Below, piece after piece: positions 54,531 to 63,030 of a DNA stretch of 64,000 nucleotides. The position numbers and the translations under genes were made by a program. The stretch is from Ruegeria sp. HKCCA6707 (lineage in GTDB: Bacteria; Pseudomonadota; Alphaproteobacteria; Rhodobacterales; Rhodobacteraceae), in the NCBI RefSeq assembly GCF_013033515.1, contig NZ_WQEG01000005.1, positions 124,001 to 188,000 of the forward strand. Direction: 5' to 3'. The stretch's first letter is position 1. Each line of letters begins with the position of its first letter. Below the pieces are notes generated by a model, which was given only the letters and a program-made list of their open reading frames with translations, was not told the origin of the DNA and ran no database searches.

Positions 54531-55889
54531 TCACTCTGCAACTGCAGCATCCGGTCTGGAATTGGTGGTTGCGGCTGATTCTGCGTAGTAGGTAAGCAGG
54601 TCTTTTCGCCGGCCCGAGGACCGCAAAACACCACCGTCTCGCACAAGGATGTTGCGCTCAATCAATTGCTCGACAGCGTCGTGAACAGCTTGTTCCGCAT
54701 TTTGCAGCGTATCCAGCCCCGCCATGGCCGAGACACGCTGGAACAAATCGGCCTCTTTGACTTCGCCATCCTGATGAACGATGTGACATACGGCTGGAAG
54801 CGGCGCGAAAGGAACGGCTGATTTGATGCGGGTCATAAGCTCGCGCGCAAGATCGGTGGTCAGGTCGCGACCCGCGTGCTCTCGGAACTCGTGCAACGAG
54901 ATCGGGCGGCCATAGCGTACTGCAGCAATTCCGAATCTTTTATAGCGCCCAATCAAGCGTCTCCAGATCTGCTTTAGCGTCCACCGCGTGATAACCCCGA
55001 TCCGTGCATGGAACCGACGCTCCGAGCCAAGCGCGGCGGTTGTCAGAATTGTATCTTCAAGCACCCGGTCGTAATTCAACGCGACCGGCACAAAGACCAC
55101 GTCGCGATCTTGCGCTTCGGTCGCGTCGATCATGTATTTCAACAATCCAAGCTTGGGGCGCCCAAGCCGCCCTGTCAGGCTAAGACCGCCTTCGGGGAAC
55201 ATCGCCTGGGTGACGCCTGCCTCCGTCGCCAGGCGAACATAGCTGGCCAGCACTTGCCGATAGAGGTCGCTGCCCGACTTTCGCCTTATGAAATAAGCCC
55301 CCATGGCACGGATCAAACGGCTAAGCGGCCAAACCCGCGCCCATTCGCCAACCGCGTAAGACAGAGCCGAACGTTGCGCTGCCAAGTAGGTAACAAGCAC
55401 GTAATCCATATTGCTGCGATGGTTCATGACAAAGACAACCGTCGCGTTGGGGTCGATCGTGTTGATGGCTTTTTCGTCCTGATAGCTGAGCCGGACGTCA
55501 TAAAACGCGTTACTCAGCATGCGCGCCATTCGGATCGCAAAACTGAAATAGGCAAAGGCAGAAAACGAGGGCACGATCTCGCGCGCATAGCGCCGCGCGG
55601 TTTCTGAGGCCACGGCTTCGGGCACATGCTCTTGCTGCGCATAGGCTTGAACGGCCTTGCTGACCTGCGGGTCATAGCGCAGCCGCTGAATCATGTCGTG
55701 GCGCCCAGCCAGCTTGAACGGCTGGATTGGGCGTTGCAGCCGCGTATTCAGCCGCGCAACCGCGCGTTCAAGCCGTCTGCGAAAGAACCATCGCACCGAG
55801 GGAAATAGGAAATGCGAGGCGAAGGTGACCGCGGCAAACACCAGGATCAGCACAAAGAGCCAAATCGGAAGTTCCACGGTCTGAGTCAT
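54531..55889 (-). CDS. Membrane-bound glycerophosphate acyltransferase (PlsB/PlsC superfamily)
   Basis: A 452-residue acyltransferase with one N-terminal membrane helix (about 8-28) and a possible second hydrophobic region near 115. The catalytic H-x4-D block is FVMNHRSNMDYVL (about 153-165). Block III reads MFPEGGLSLTGR and block IV FVPVALNYDRV, as in PlsB-like enzymes. The C-terminal 100 residues are helical. It probably acylates glycerol-3-phosphate or lysophosphatidate in phospholipid synthesis. It is the upstream neighbour of ccr on the same strand (136-base gap with its own ccr promoter). Confidence 0.82.
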   Translation of the reverse strand: MTQTVELPIWLFVLILVFAAVTFASHFLFPSVRWFFRRRLERAVARLNTRLQRPIQPFKLAGRHDMIQRLRYDPQVSKAVQAYAQQEHVPEAVASETARRYAREIVPSFSAFAYFSFAIRMARMLSNAFYDVRLSYQDEKAINTIDPNATVVFVMNHRSNMDYVLVTYLAAQRSALSYAVGEWARVWPLSRLIRAMGAYFIRRKSGSDLYRQVLASYVRLATEAGVTQAMFPEGGLSLTGRLGRPKLGLLKYMIDATEAQDRDVVFVPVALNYDRVLEDTILTTAALGSERRFHARIGVITRWTLKQIWRRLIGRYKRFGIAAVRYGRPISLHEFREHAGRDLTTDLARELMTRIKSAVPFAPLPAVCHIVHQDGEVKEADLFQRVSAMAGLDTLQNAEQAVHDAVEQLIERNILVRDGGVLRSSGRRKDLLTYYAESAATTNSRPDAAVAE

Positions 55890-55960
55890 GGCGCAACAGT
55901 GCCATCAAACGCCGCGACCCACAATCTGAAGAAACACGGCATATGCCGCAACGCAGCGAA

Positions 55961-56007
55961 TTGACATGTTCCGAAAATTACGGTTTAGAAGCATCAAGCG
56001 TAATTTT
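55961..56007 (+). promoter_or_regulatory. ecm promoter with inverted repeat around the -10
   Basis: TTGACA (55961-55966), 17 bases, then TTTAGA (55984-55989) make a plausible promoter. A perfect 9-bp inverted repeat, AAAATTACG (55974-55982) and CGTAATTTT (55999-56007), brackets the -10. GTAATTTTG also occurs in the ccr upstream region (54470-54478), so a shared regulator is possible. Confidence 0.45.
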
Positions 56008-56036
56008 GTTACCCAGACGATCACGAGGTCTCACCC

Positions 56037-58004
56037 ATGACGCAATCGCAGAAAGATCGCCCCTGGCTTATCCGGACCTATGCGGGTCATTCAACCGCGC
56101 AGGCATCGAATGCCCTGTACCGCAGCAACCTGGCCAAAGGCCAAACGGGCCTGTCGGTGGCTTTCGATCTGCCAACACAAACCGGCTATGACAGTGATCA
56201 TACGCTTGCGCGCGGAGAGGTGGGCAAGGTGGGCGTACCGATTTGTCATCTGGGCGACATGCGGGTGCTGTTCGACCAAATTCCGCTCGAACAGATGAAC
56301 ACCTCGATGACCATCAATGCCACTGCGCCTTGGCTTTTGGCACTCTATATAGCTGTCGCCGAGGAACAGGGCGCGGATGTGGCTCAACTGCAAGGCACCG
56401 TGCAGAACGACCTGATCAAGGAGTACCTAAGCCGAGGCACGTATGTCTGCCCTCCGAAACCGTCGCTGAAGATGATCGCGGATGTGGCTGAATATTGCTA
56501 TTCCAACGTGCCGAAGTGGAACCCGATGAACGTGTGTTCCTATCACCTGCAAGAAGCCGGTGCGACGCCCGAACAGGAACTGGCTTATGCGCTGGCCACC
56601 GCAATCGCGGTATTGGACGAACTGCGCCCACGTGTCCCTGCCGAAGATTTCCCTGCGCTCTGCGGTCGGATCTCGTTTTTTGTGAATGCAGGCATCCGTT
56701 TTGTTACCGAAATGTGCAAAATGCGTGCCTTTGTGGATCTTTGGGATGAAATCCTGCAACAACGATATGGGGTCGAGAACCCCAAGTTCCGCAGGTTCCG
56801 CTATGGCGTTCAAGTCAACTCGCTGGGGCTGACTGAACAGCAGCCGGAAAACAACGTCTACCGCATCCTGATCGAGATGCTTGCGGTGACGCTTTCGAAA
56901 AATGCACGCGCGCGCGCGGTACAACTGCCAGCCTGGAATGAGGCTTTGGGTCTGCCGCGCCCTTGGGATCAGCAATGGTCGATGCGGATGCAACAGATCC
57001 TGGCTTATGAGACCGACCTTCTGGAATATGGCGACCTGTTCGACGGCAATGCCGTGGTCGATGCCAAGGTCGAAGACCTGAAAGAAAGCGCTCGGGCTGA
57101 ACTGGCCAATCTCGAGTCGATGGGAGGCGCGGTGGCCTCGATCGAATACATGAAATCCCGGCTGGTAGATTCGAACGCGGAACGTCTGAACCGCATCGAG
57201 CGGAACGAAACCGTTGTGGTCGGTGTGAACAAATGGACCGAGGGCGAGGCCTCACCCCTTCAGACCGAAGATGGTGGCATAATGGTTGTCGACCCTGCCG
57301 TAGAACAGGAGCAGATTAACCGATTGAATGCGTGGCGGTCCGAACGCGACAGCGCGGCGGTTGCCAAAGCGCTGGCCGATCTGCGGGAAACCGCGCGGGC
57401 GGGTGGCAATGTCATGCAACCCTCGATCGCGGCGGCCAAAGCCGGGGTAACTACGGGTGAGTGGGCGGAAGAGATGCGTAAGGTCTATGGCACCTATCGG
57501 GGGCCAACCGGCGTTTCCGGCTCGGTCTCTAACAAAACCGAAGGGCTGGAAGATCTGCGCGCCGCCGTTGATGCCGTCAGCGACCGGCTGGGACGTCGTC
57601 TTAAGTTTATGGTCGGCAAACCGGGACTCGACGGACATTCCAATGGCGCAGAACAGATCGCCTTCAGGGCCCGCGATTGCGGTATGGATATCAGCTATGA
57701 GGGCATTCGCCTGACACCCGAGGAAATTGTCGCCGCCGCGCGCGAAGACGATGCCCATGTGATCGGCTTGTCGATTCTGTCAGGAAGCCACCTGCCTCTG
57801 GTCCAAGATGTCATGACACATCTTTCCGAAGCGGGGCTCAACCACATTCCGGTTGTTGTTGGCGGCATTATCCCAGACGAAGATGCCGAGGCTTTGCGCG
57901 CCATGGGCGTGGCCAAGATATATACACCCAAGAACTTTGAGCTGAATGCTATTATGGGTGATATCATTACCTTGGCCGATCCAAAGGACATGGCAGCAGA
58001 ATAA
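56037..58004 (+). CDS. ecm: (2R)-Ethylmalonyl-CoA mutase (MeaA-like)
   Basis: A coenzyme-B12-dependent mutase converting ethylmalonyl-CoA to methylsuccinyl-CoA, two steps after crotonyl-CoA carboxylation. At 655 residues it has family length. The N-terminal catalytic barrel starts RPWLIRTYAGHSTAQASNALY. The C-terminal cobalamin domain (about 520-650) has the base-off motif D-x-H-x2-G in KPGLDGHSNGAEQIA, then SILSGSHLPLVQDVM and GGIIPDEDAEAL. Close relatives are methylmalonyl-CoA and isobutyryl-CoA mutases, but the nearby ccr strongly favours Ecm. The cobU gene in the window serves its cofactor. Confidence 0.94.
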   Translation: MTQSQKDRPWLIRTYAGHSTAQASNALYRSNLAKGQTGLSVAFDLPTQTGYDSDHTLARGEVGKVGVPICHLGDMRVLFDQIPLEQMNTSMTINATAPWLLALYIAVAEEQGADVAQLQGTVQNDLIKEYLSRGTYVCPPKPSLKMIADVAEYCYSNVPKWNPMNVCSYHLQEAGATPEQELAYALATAIAVLDELRPRVPAEDFPALCGRISFFVNAGIRFVTEMCKMRAFVDLWDEILQQRYGVENPKFRRFRYGVQVNSLGLTEQQPENNVYRILIEMLAVTLSKNARARAVQLPAWNEALGLPRPWDQQWSMRMQQILAYETDLLEYGDLFDGNAVVDAKVEDLKESARAELANLESMGGAVASIEYMKSRLVDSNAERLNRIERNETVVVGVNKWTEGEASPLQTEDGGIMVVDPAVEQEQINRLNAWRSERDSAAVAKALADLRETARAGGNVMQPSIAAAKAGVTTGEWAEEMRKVYGTYRGPTGVSGSVSNKTEGLEDLRAAVDAVSDRLGRRLKFMVGKPGLDGHSNGAEQIAFRARDCGMDISYEGIRLTPEEIVAAAREDDAHVIGLSILSGSHLPLVQDVMTHLSEAGLNHIPVVVGGIIPDEDAEALRAMGVAKIYTPKNFELNAIMGDIITLADPKDMAAE

Positions 58005-58031
58005 CCCATATTCCATGTGAGAAAATTGGAT

Positions 58032-58057
58032 TTTATTCCCCTTGAAAAGGGAATAAA
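58032..58057 (+). terminator. Candidate ecm terminator hairpin
   Basis: TTTATTCCC (58032-58040) pairs perfectly with GGGAATAAA (58049-58057), loop 8 bases, starting 28 bases after the ecm stop and 64 bases before the hns-like gene. No T-run follows, so it could also be an operator for that gene. Confidence 0.45.
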
Positions 58058-58120
58058 CGGGTCCAGAATTGCAAGATCCCGATGCCGCCGTATTGGGAAT
58101 TAACAATCTGGAGAATAAAA

Positions 58121-58429
58121 ATGGCAATCGATCTTGAAAAAATGTCGCGTAAGGAATTGCTGGAATTACGCAATAAGGTCGACAAAGCGCTGAAAACCGC
58201 CGAGTTGCGCGACCGGAAAGAAGCATTGAAGGCCGCTGAAAAAGCTGCCGCCGAGTTTGGATTTGCTTTATCCGAACTGGCGCCCGGCACGGGGAAAGCC
58301 GTTAAATCCGCTGCCAAATATCGCAATCCGAAGGATGCCGCACAGACCTGGTCGGGGCGCGGGCGCAAGCCGCAATGGGTCCATGATGCGTTGAAATCGG
58401 GTGCTGGTCTTGCGGATCTGGAAATCTGA
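58121..58429 (+). CDS. H-NS family nucleoid protein (HvrA-like)
   Basis: A 102-residue DNA-binding protein. The N-terminal half (about 1-45) is a helical oligomerisation region (MSRKELLELRNKVDKALK, then a run of Lys/Ala/Glu). The C-terminal half has the core H-NS DNA-binding motif KYRNPKDAAQTWSGRGRKPQWV, with the AT-hook-like GRGR-P. In Rhodobacter, HvrA-type proteins tune photosynthesis and nitrogen genes by binding AT-rich curved DNA. The ATG at 58121 follows CTGGAG; the frame extends upstream without a ribosome binding site. It is followed 18 bases later by deoD. Confidence 0.92.
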   Translation: MAIDLEKMSRKELLELRNKVDKALKTAELRDRKEALKAAEKAAAEFGFALSELAPGTGKAVKSAAKYRNPKDAAQTWSGRGRKPQWVHDALKSGAGLADLEI

Positions 58430-58447
58430 CAAAAGGCAGATCGGGTT

Positions 58448-59158
58448 ATGACAATTCATATCGGTGCTGAAAAAGGCGAAATTGCCGAAACGGTTTTATT
58501 GCCCGGTGATCCTTATCGGGCGAAATGGGCGGCTGAGACGTTTCTAGATGACGTCAAACAAGTCAATGACGTCCGGGGAATGCTGGGATTTACCGGAACG
58601 TGGAACGGAAACCCGGTTACAATTCAGGGCAGCGGCATGGGAATGCCGTCCCTTTCAATTTACGTGAACGAATTGATCCGGGACTACGGCGCAAAGACCC
58701 TGATCCGCATCGGCTCTTGCGGCGGGATGCAAGACAGCGTCAACGTTCGCGATGTCATTCTGGCGATGACTGCAAGCACGCTTAGCACCCCGTCGCGCGG
58801 GATCATGAAAGAGCTGAATTTTGCCCCTTGCGCTGATTGGAGCCTGCTGCACGCCGCAGCCCAAGCCGCGCAGGCCAAAGGCACGCCAACCCATGTGGGC
58901 GGCATTTATTCGTCGGACGTATTCTATGACGAACGCCCTGATCTGAACGAACAGATGGTGCGCCACGGTATTCTTGGGGTCGAGATGGAAGCCGCCGAAC
59001 TCTATATCCTTGCGGCGCGTCACAAGTGTCGGGCTCTGGCTGTGCTCACCGTATCAGATCACCTGCTGACCGGCGAGGCACTGCCCTGGTCTGATCGCGA
59101 GCGCAGTTTCGGAGATATGGTCGAAATCGCACTGCAAGCCGCGTTTCCCAATAACTAA
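58448..59158 (+). CDS. deoD: Purine-nucleoside phosphorylase
   Basis: Splits purine (deoxy)nucleosides with phosphate into base and (deoxy)ribose-1-phosphate. The 236-residue protein is of the hexameric DeoD type: [24 protein letters not shown] at the N-terminus with the phosphate-binding [29 protein letters not shown] for ribose binding, and VSDHLLTGE with the catalytic Asp. It is 18 bases after the hns-like gene, so probably cotranscribed. It fits functionally with the BMP nucleoside importer 11 kb away. Confidence 0.96.
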   Translation: MTIHIGAEKGEIAETVLLPGDPYRAKWAAETFLDDVKQVNDVRGMLGFTGTWNGNPVTIQGSGMGMPSLSIYVNELIRDYGAKTLIRIGSCGGMQDSVNVRDVILAMTASTLSTPSRGIMKELNFAPCADWSLLHAAAQAAQAKGTPTHVGGIYSSDVFYDERPDLNEQMVRHGILGVEMEAAELYILAARHKCRALAVLTVSDHLLTGEALPWSDRERSFGDMVEIALQAAFPNN

Positions 59159-59182
59159 GTTGGCCGGGGCACCCTGCCCCGC

Positions 59183-60046
59183 CTATCGACCATGGCTGCG
59201 GTCATACCCGTTGGGTGGAGGGCTGTCCCAACCAGCCAGATCTTCTTCTACCGGCGCGAAGACTTCGACCAGCAAAGGATAACACGCAGCCGTATCCGAG
59301 GAATGCTCACTCGAACAATCGCCGCCAGGGCAGGCGCTGAGATTCCCCAGCAGGTCAATTTCGGCAAAGAATTCAAGGTAGTCCCCGGGCCGCACCGGCG
59401 AGGCCTTCATGAAATATTGCCCCGTATCCCGCGTGAACCCGGTGCACATGAAGACGTTCAGGACATCGTGCACGGCAGGCTCGGCCTGATCCAAAGGAAT
59501 GTCCAAGTGATCGGCCAAGGCACGCGTCAGGTTCGAATGGCAGCAATGGTGGTACTGCGTGTCCGACAACAAATTCCCCGTGTACGGATCACAGCGGGTA
59601 CCGATTACATCGTGCACAGACCCGCCAAAACCATCGATACCATACCAACCCAACGTATCCGCAGTGATCGTGGCCATTGGACGCAAATGGGGAAAGCTTG
59701 ACCACATCCTCTCACCCGTCGTCAGATGCGTCCCATGCAGCGCGCGGGTTTTGCCTGAATAAAATCGCTCAGACAAATCGCTCAGGTTCCACAGGTTCAG
59801 GTCTCCCACTTGCGGACCCTCGACCGAGGTGATGCGAAAGAAATGACCGGCCGTAACTTCAAAACAGCGCGCGTCGCGCGGCGGCACCAAAACCTCATCC
59901 GTCTTGATGGCCCGCTGGCGTATGTCATGCATCCAGCCCAGATCGGGTTTTGGAAGTGATCTATTCGGATAGCAGATCACCGGGGCAACCGCACGGCGGG
60001 CTTCGGCGTCTTCTGGAGGGAGGGCTGCAGGCATTAGATCGGTCAT
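59183..60046 (-). CDS. DUF1989/urea carboxylase-associated family protein
   Basis: A 287-residue protein of the DUF1989 family, members of which occur beside urea carboxylase and other amine-catabolic genes. Conserved stretches are VPPRDARCFEVTAGHFFRITSVEGPQVGDLNLWN, HLTTGERMWSSFPHLRPMATI and a Cys/His-rich YHHCCHSNL followed by DVLNVFMCTGF, which look like a metal or cofactor site. Biochemical function of this family is uncertain. No urea or allophanate genes adjoin. It converges on deoD. Confidence 0.83.
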   Translation of the reverse strand: MTDLMPAALPPEDAEARRAVAPVICYPNRSLPKPDLGWMHDIRQRAIKTDEVLVPPRDARCFEVTAGHFFRITSVEGPQVGDLNLWNLSDLSERFYSGKTRALHGTHLTTGERMWSSFPHLRPMATITADTLGWYGIDGFGGSVHDVIGTRCDPYTGNLLSDTQYHHCCHSNLTRALADHLDIPLDQAEPAVHDVLNVFMCTGFTRDTGQYFMKASPVRPGDYLEFFAEIDLLGNLSACPGGDCSSEHSSDTAACYPLLVEVFAPVEEDLAGWDSPPPNGYDRSHGR

Positions 60047-60089
60047 GGCCGACAGAGTGGCGCAGAACAGTAGCGCCGCAAAGCGCTAA

Positions 60090-60284
60090 TTAGCGATCTT
60101 TTTTCTGCGCACAGGTAAGCGGCTGATCCTTTGCGGCCACGACAGCGCCACAAAAACTGCAATGCCAAGTGCCATGGCTTTTATCCTGCCGCCACCGGCA
60201 ATCGCGCGTCAGCGAAGACGTGCGCGAACGCCAGATAAAATAGGCAAATACCCCGGCGGCCAATATGAGCAAAAGAACGGGCAT
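60090..60284 (-). CDS. Small membrane protein with a CxxC motif
   Basis: A 64-residue protein: one N-terminal membrane helix (MPVLLLILAAGVFAYFIW), then a basic region and HCSFCGAVVAAKDQPLTCAQ. The CSFC pair and a third Cys could form a small zinc or redox site on the cytoplasmic side. No family recognised. It lies between the DUF1989 gene and sdhB on the same strand, separated from sdhB by a terminator-like hairpin. Confidence 0.6.
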   Translation of the reverse strand: MPVLLLILAAGVFAYFIWRSRTSSLTRDCRWRQDKSHGTWHCSFCGAVVAAKDQPLTCAQKKDR

Positions 60285-60356
60285 GGTTTTGAATCGCGGA
60301 TTGGCCTGACATTTTCAAGGTCACGCACGCAACCGGTTTGCCTTGGCTGTTCAAAC

Positions 60357-60384
60357 CTGCCCTCCTTTGGTCAAAGGAAGGCAG
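60357..60384 (-). terminator. Terminator of the sdh operon
   Basis: A 12-bp stem with one mismatch, 60357-60368 (CTGCCCTCCTTT) with 60373-60384, loop GGTC, located 40-67 bases past the sdhB stop. Confidence 0.55.
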
Positions 60385-60423
60385 TGTTCAGCCACAAAGC
60401 AACGACTTGATCTTACGCGCCAA

Positions 60424-61203
60424 TCAGACTGCGCGCTCAACCATCATCTTTTTGATCTCGGCAATCGCCTTGGCCGGGTTCAGACCTTTCGGGCAGGTCT
60501 TGGCGCAGTTCATGATCGTGTGGCAGCGATAGAGCTTGAACGGGTCTTCCAACTCATCCAGACGCTCACCCGTCGCCTCATCCCGGCTGTCGATGATCCA
60601 GCGATAGGCGTGCAGCAATGCGGCGGGCCCCAAATAACGGTCGCCATTCCACCAATAGCTCGGGCAAGAGGTCGAGCAACTGGCGCACATTACGCATTCA
60701 TAAAGACCGTCCAGTTTCTTGCGGTCTTCGATCGACTGTTTCCACTCTTTCGCCGGGCGGTTGGTCTTGGTTTCCAGCCACGGCATGATGCTTGCATGTT
60801 GGGCATAGAAATGCGTCAGGTCAGGGATCAGGTCCTTGACCACCGGCATATGCGGCAGAGGATAGATCTTCACGTCGCCCTTGATCTCATCCATCCCATA
60901 GATACAGGCCAGCGTGTTTATCCCGTCGATATTCATCGCACACGACCCGCAGATGCCCTCACGGCAAGAGCGGCGGAAAGTCAGCGTTGGGTCAATCTCA
61001 TTCTTGATCTTGATCAGCGCGTCCAAAACCATCGGGCCGCAACTGTCCATATCAACGAAATAGGTGTCGACCCGCGGGTTCTGCCCGTCATCGGGATTCC
61101 AGCGATAAATCTGGAACTTGCGCACATTTGTGGCGCCTTCGGGCTTGGGCCAGGTTTTGCCGGTGGTAATCCGGGAATTCTTGGGAAGGGTCAGTTGTAC
61201 CAT
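60424..61203 (-). CDS. sdhB: Succinate dehydrogenase iron-sulfur subunit
   Basis: Carries electrons from the SdhA flavin to ubiquinone in complex II (TCA cycle and respiration). The 259-residue protein has a plant-type [2Fe-2S] site [12 protein letters not shown] plus a later Cys in NTLAC, the [4Fe-4S] and [3Fe-4S] ligands in [17 protein letters not shown] and [17 protein letters not shown]. The ATG at 61203 has GGAG before it; an in-frame ATG 18 bases earlier is less likely. It is separated from sdhA by 1.8 kb containing an unrelated gene, which is unusual. Confidence 0.97.
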   Translation of the reverse strand: MVQLTLPKNSRITTGKTWPKPEGATNVRKFQIYRWNPDDGQNPRVDTYFVDMDSCGPMVLDALIKIKNEIDPTLTFRRSCREGICGSCAMNIDGINTLACIYGMDEIKGDVKIYPLPHMPVVKDLIPDLTHFYAQHASIMPWLETKTNRPAKEWKQSIEDRKKLDGLYECVMCASCSTSCPSYWWNGDRYLGPAALLHAYRWIIDSRDEATGERLDELEDPFKLYRCHTIMNCAKTCPKGLNPAKAIAEIKKMMVERAV

Positions 61204-61300
61204 TTTGAAAATCTCCGGCAAAGCGTCGACAGATTGATGTGGCGATCCGGCCGCAACGAGCCAAACCTTTTGGTGTCACCCCACCGAGGGCATGAGCATT

Positions 61301-62959
61301 TCATGTGTCGCCTCCATATTGTGGCTCCAGTGCGTAAGACCGATCGAGCGAATTAATGACCTCCAGAATGGTTCGCGCCCGCGCGGCAAAAGAGTGTCGC
61401 TCTCGCATTGACCTGGCAAATTCAAGCCGCTCCTTGCGCCGTTTATCTGTTTCAGAAGATGCATCGCTTAGAGCCTTGTCAAAGCTTTCCTGATCTTCAA
61501 AGACGTAGACCAATTCCCGAAGGTCTTCCGGCAACCAACTGACCTTGTCGGTTACAGGAACCGCTCCACAAGCTAACGTGTCGAAGATACGGTTCGAAGT
61601 TTGGCCGTTTTCGCGCATCTGAGGCGTATGATCGTTCAGTACAACGTCCGCGCTGGAGTATACATCAAGCAGTTGGTTATTTTCGACGCGCTCGCCGCAC
61701 AGAAATGATTCATATTCTGTGTTCCTCCAACCGGGGCCCCAAATCTTTAGATCACGCCCTGGTTTTGCAGCATAGGCGACCGAAAGACGATCAAACCCAG
61801 CCCGATTACGCCCTACGAACACCATACCTTTTCCTCGAAGCTGTTCTCGAGGATAGATGATTTCAGAGTCGAATGCTTGGGGTAGAAGCGACGACTTCTC
61901 GGCCATTTCACCGCCAAGCGCTTGCTCGTACATCGTTCCTGACGCCCAAAACACGTGATCCGCCTGAGCATAATTCATCGGTCGAATACCTTTGGAAATC
62001 GCCCAATAAAAACAAGTTCTGTCGCGCTGTTTGATAAAATTTGCTCGACCCTTCAACACCAGATCCACACCGCCGGGTCTTGTGTTCGAATACCATTCAT
62101 CCTGTGGGTCAATGGTTGTGAAATACCCTAACCGAGAAAAAGCTTTCGCCAGGCCCAGGGCAAAGAAATAGTCGCCCCACTCGGTCAATGCATTACGATC
62201 GGGCGCTGCAACCTTGATCGCGATGTCTGGTTTGTTTTGCCAGCCAGGGGCCAACTGATGCGGACAGGCAGAATACCATCTGCTCTGCTCAGCCGGTACA
62301 AGGTCAAGCTCGTCGAAATAGGTGCTGACGCCGTATTCTTCGATCTTCAGATCAGTATATGATACGCTGATCTCGTCGTAAGAGTCTGACAACGCAGTAT
62401 TTCGTGGATCAAGTCCTGATACGATCAAAAGCCCGGTTGGAGCGCAATCAACCACTTCTATCTCAAGATCGGGACGATAGTTGCGCAGGATCGGCACAAT
62501 TTTCCAGACATCTCCTGTCCAATCCTTGGTGATCCTGTCACGTTCCGCGATGTCGCTGTTCCAAGGCACACAATCATGCGTCACAATAACGCTGTCGGGC
62601 TTGCAGTGGCGCTCGGTGTTGATGAAATCCCGCAACAGAAATTCGACCAGGTGCATGCCGTCGAGGAAGACCAAATCAAATTCGACACCCATCGCGTTCA
62701 GCCGATTAGACGCAAAGAACTTGTCGCTTGTCTCCTGAAAAAGATGAAGTTCGGGTTTGTCCCCAATCAACTCGAGCTGCGCGATGAAGGCCGGATCAAC
62801 AGAAATCGTTTTTGCGCTACTCAGTCTTAGGCTGGCACCGGTTTGAGTGCCAACCTCGAAATACCACTCCGGCTTCAAAGTCGCATGAAGACGCCTGAGA
62901 AACTCCAGGTAATGCAGCCCATCAGCAAGGCCGAAACCTTCTTGGCGCTGTCTGGCCAT
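61301..62959 (-). CDS. Methyltransferase-glycosyltransferase fusion inside the sdh operon
   Basis: A 552-residue two-domain protein. Residues about 1-190 look like a class I SAM methyltransferase of the Methyltransf_24/CmcI type: YFEVGTQTGASLRL (motif I, ExGxxxG), then FDLVFLDGMHLVEFLLRDF and IVTHDCVPWN. Residues about 245-540 resemble CgeB-type glycosyltransferases: MVFVGRNRAGFDRLSVAY, LKIWGPGW, VYSSADVVLNDHTP and the sugar-nucleotide site SNRIFDTLACGAVPVTD. The pair would modify a glycan or surface polysaccharide. It sits between sdhA (71-base gap) and sdhB (97-base gap), same strand. Its codons are visibly more AT-rich than its neighbours, suggesting transfer. Exact substrate unknown. Confidence 0.75.
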   Translation of the reverse strand: MARQRQEGFGLADGLHYLEFLRRLHATLKPEWYFEVGTQTGASLRLSSAKTISVDPAFIAQLELIGDKPELHLFQETSDKFFASNRLNAMGVEFDLVFLDGMHLVEFLLRDFINTERHCKPDSVIVTHDCVPWNSDIAERDRITKDWTGDVWKIVPILRNYRPDLEIEVVDCAPTGLLIVSGLDPRNTALSDSYDEISVSYTDLKIEEYGVSTYFDELDLVPAEQSRWYSACPHQLAPGWQNKPDIAIKVAAPDRNALTEWGDYFFALGLAKAFSRLGYFTTIDPQDEWYSNTRPGGVDLVLKGRANFIKQRDRTCFYWAISKGIRPMNYAQADHVFWASGTMYEQALGGEMAEKSSLLPQAFDSEIIYPREQLRGKGMVFVGRNRAGFDRLSVAYAAKPGRDLKIWGPGWRNTEYESFLCGERVENNQLLDVYSSADVVLNDHTPQMRENGQTSNRIFDTLACGAVPVTDKVSWLPEDLRELVYVFEDQESFDKALSDASSETDKRRKERLEFARSMRERHSFAARARTILEVINSLDRSYALEPQYGGDT

Positions 62960-63030
62960 CCCTAGTTGATCCTCGGCTCAATGCGTTGCGCATTTTTCAT
63001 GGCTTCGTTCATGCCAAACACAGTACCTTG

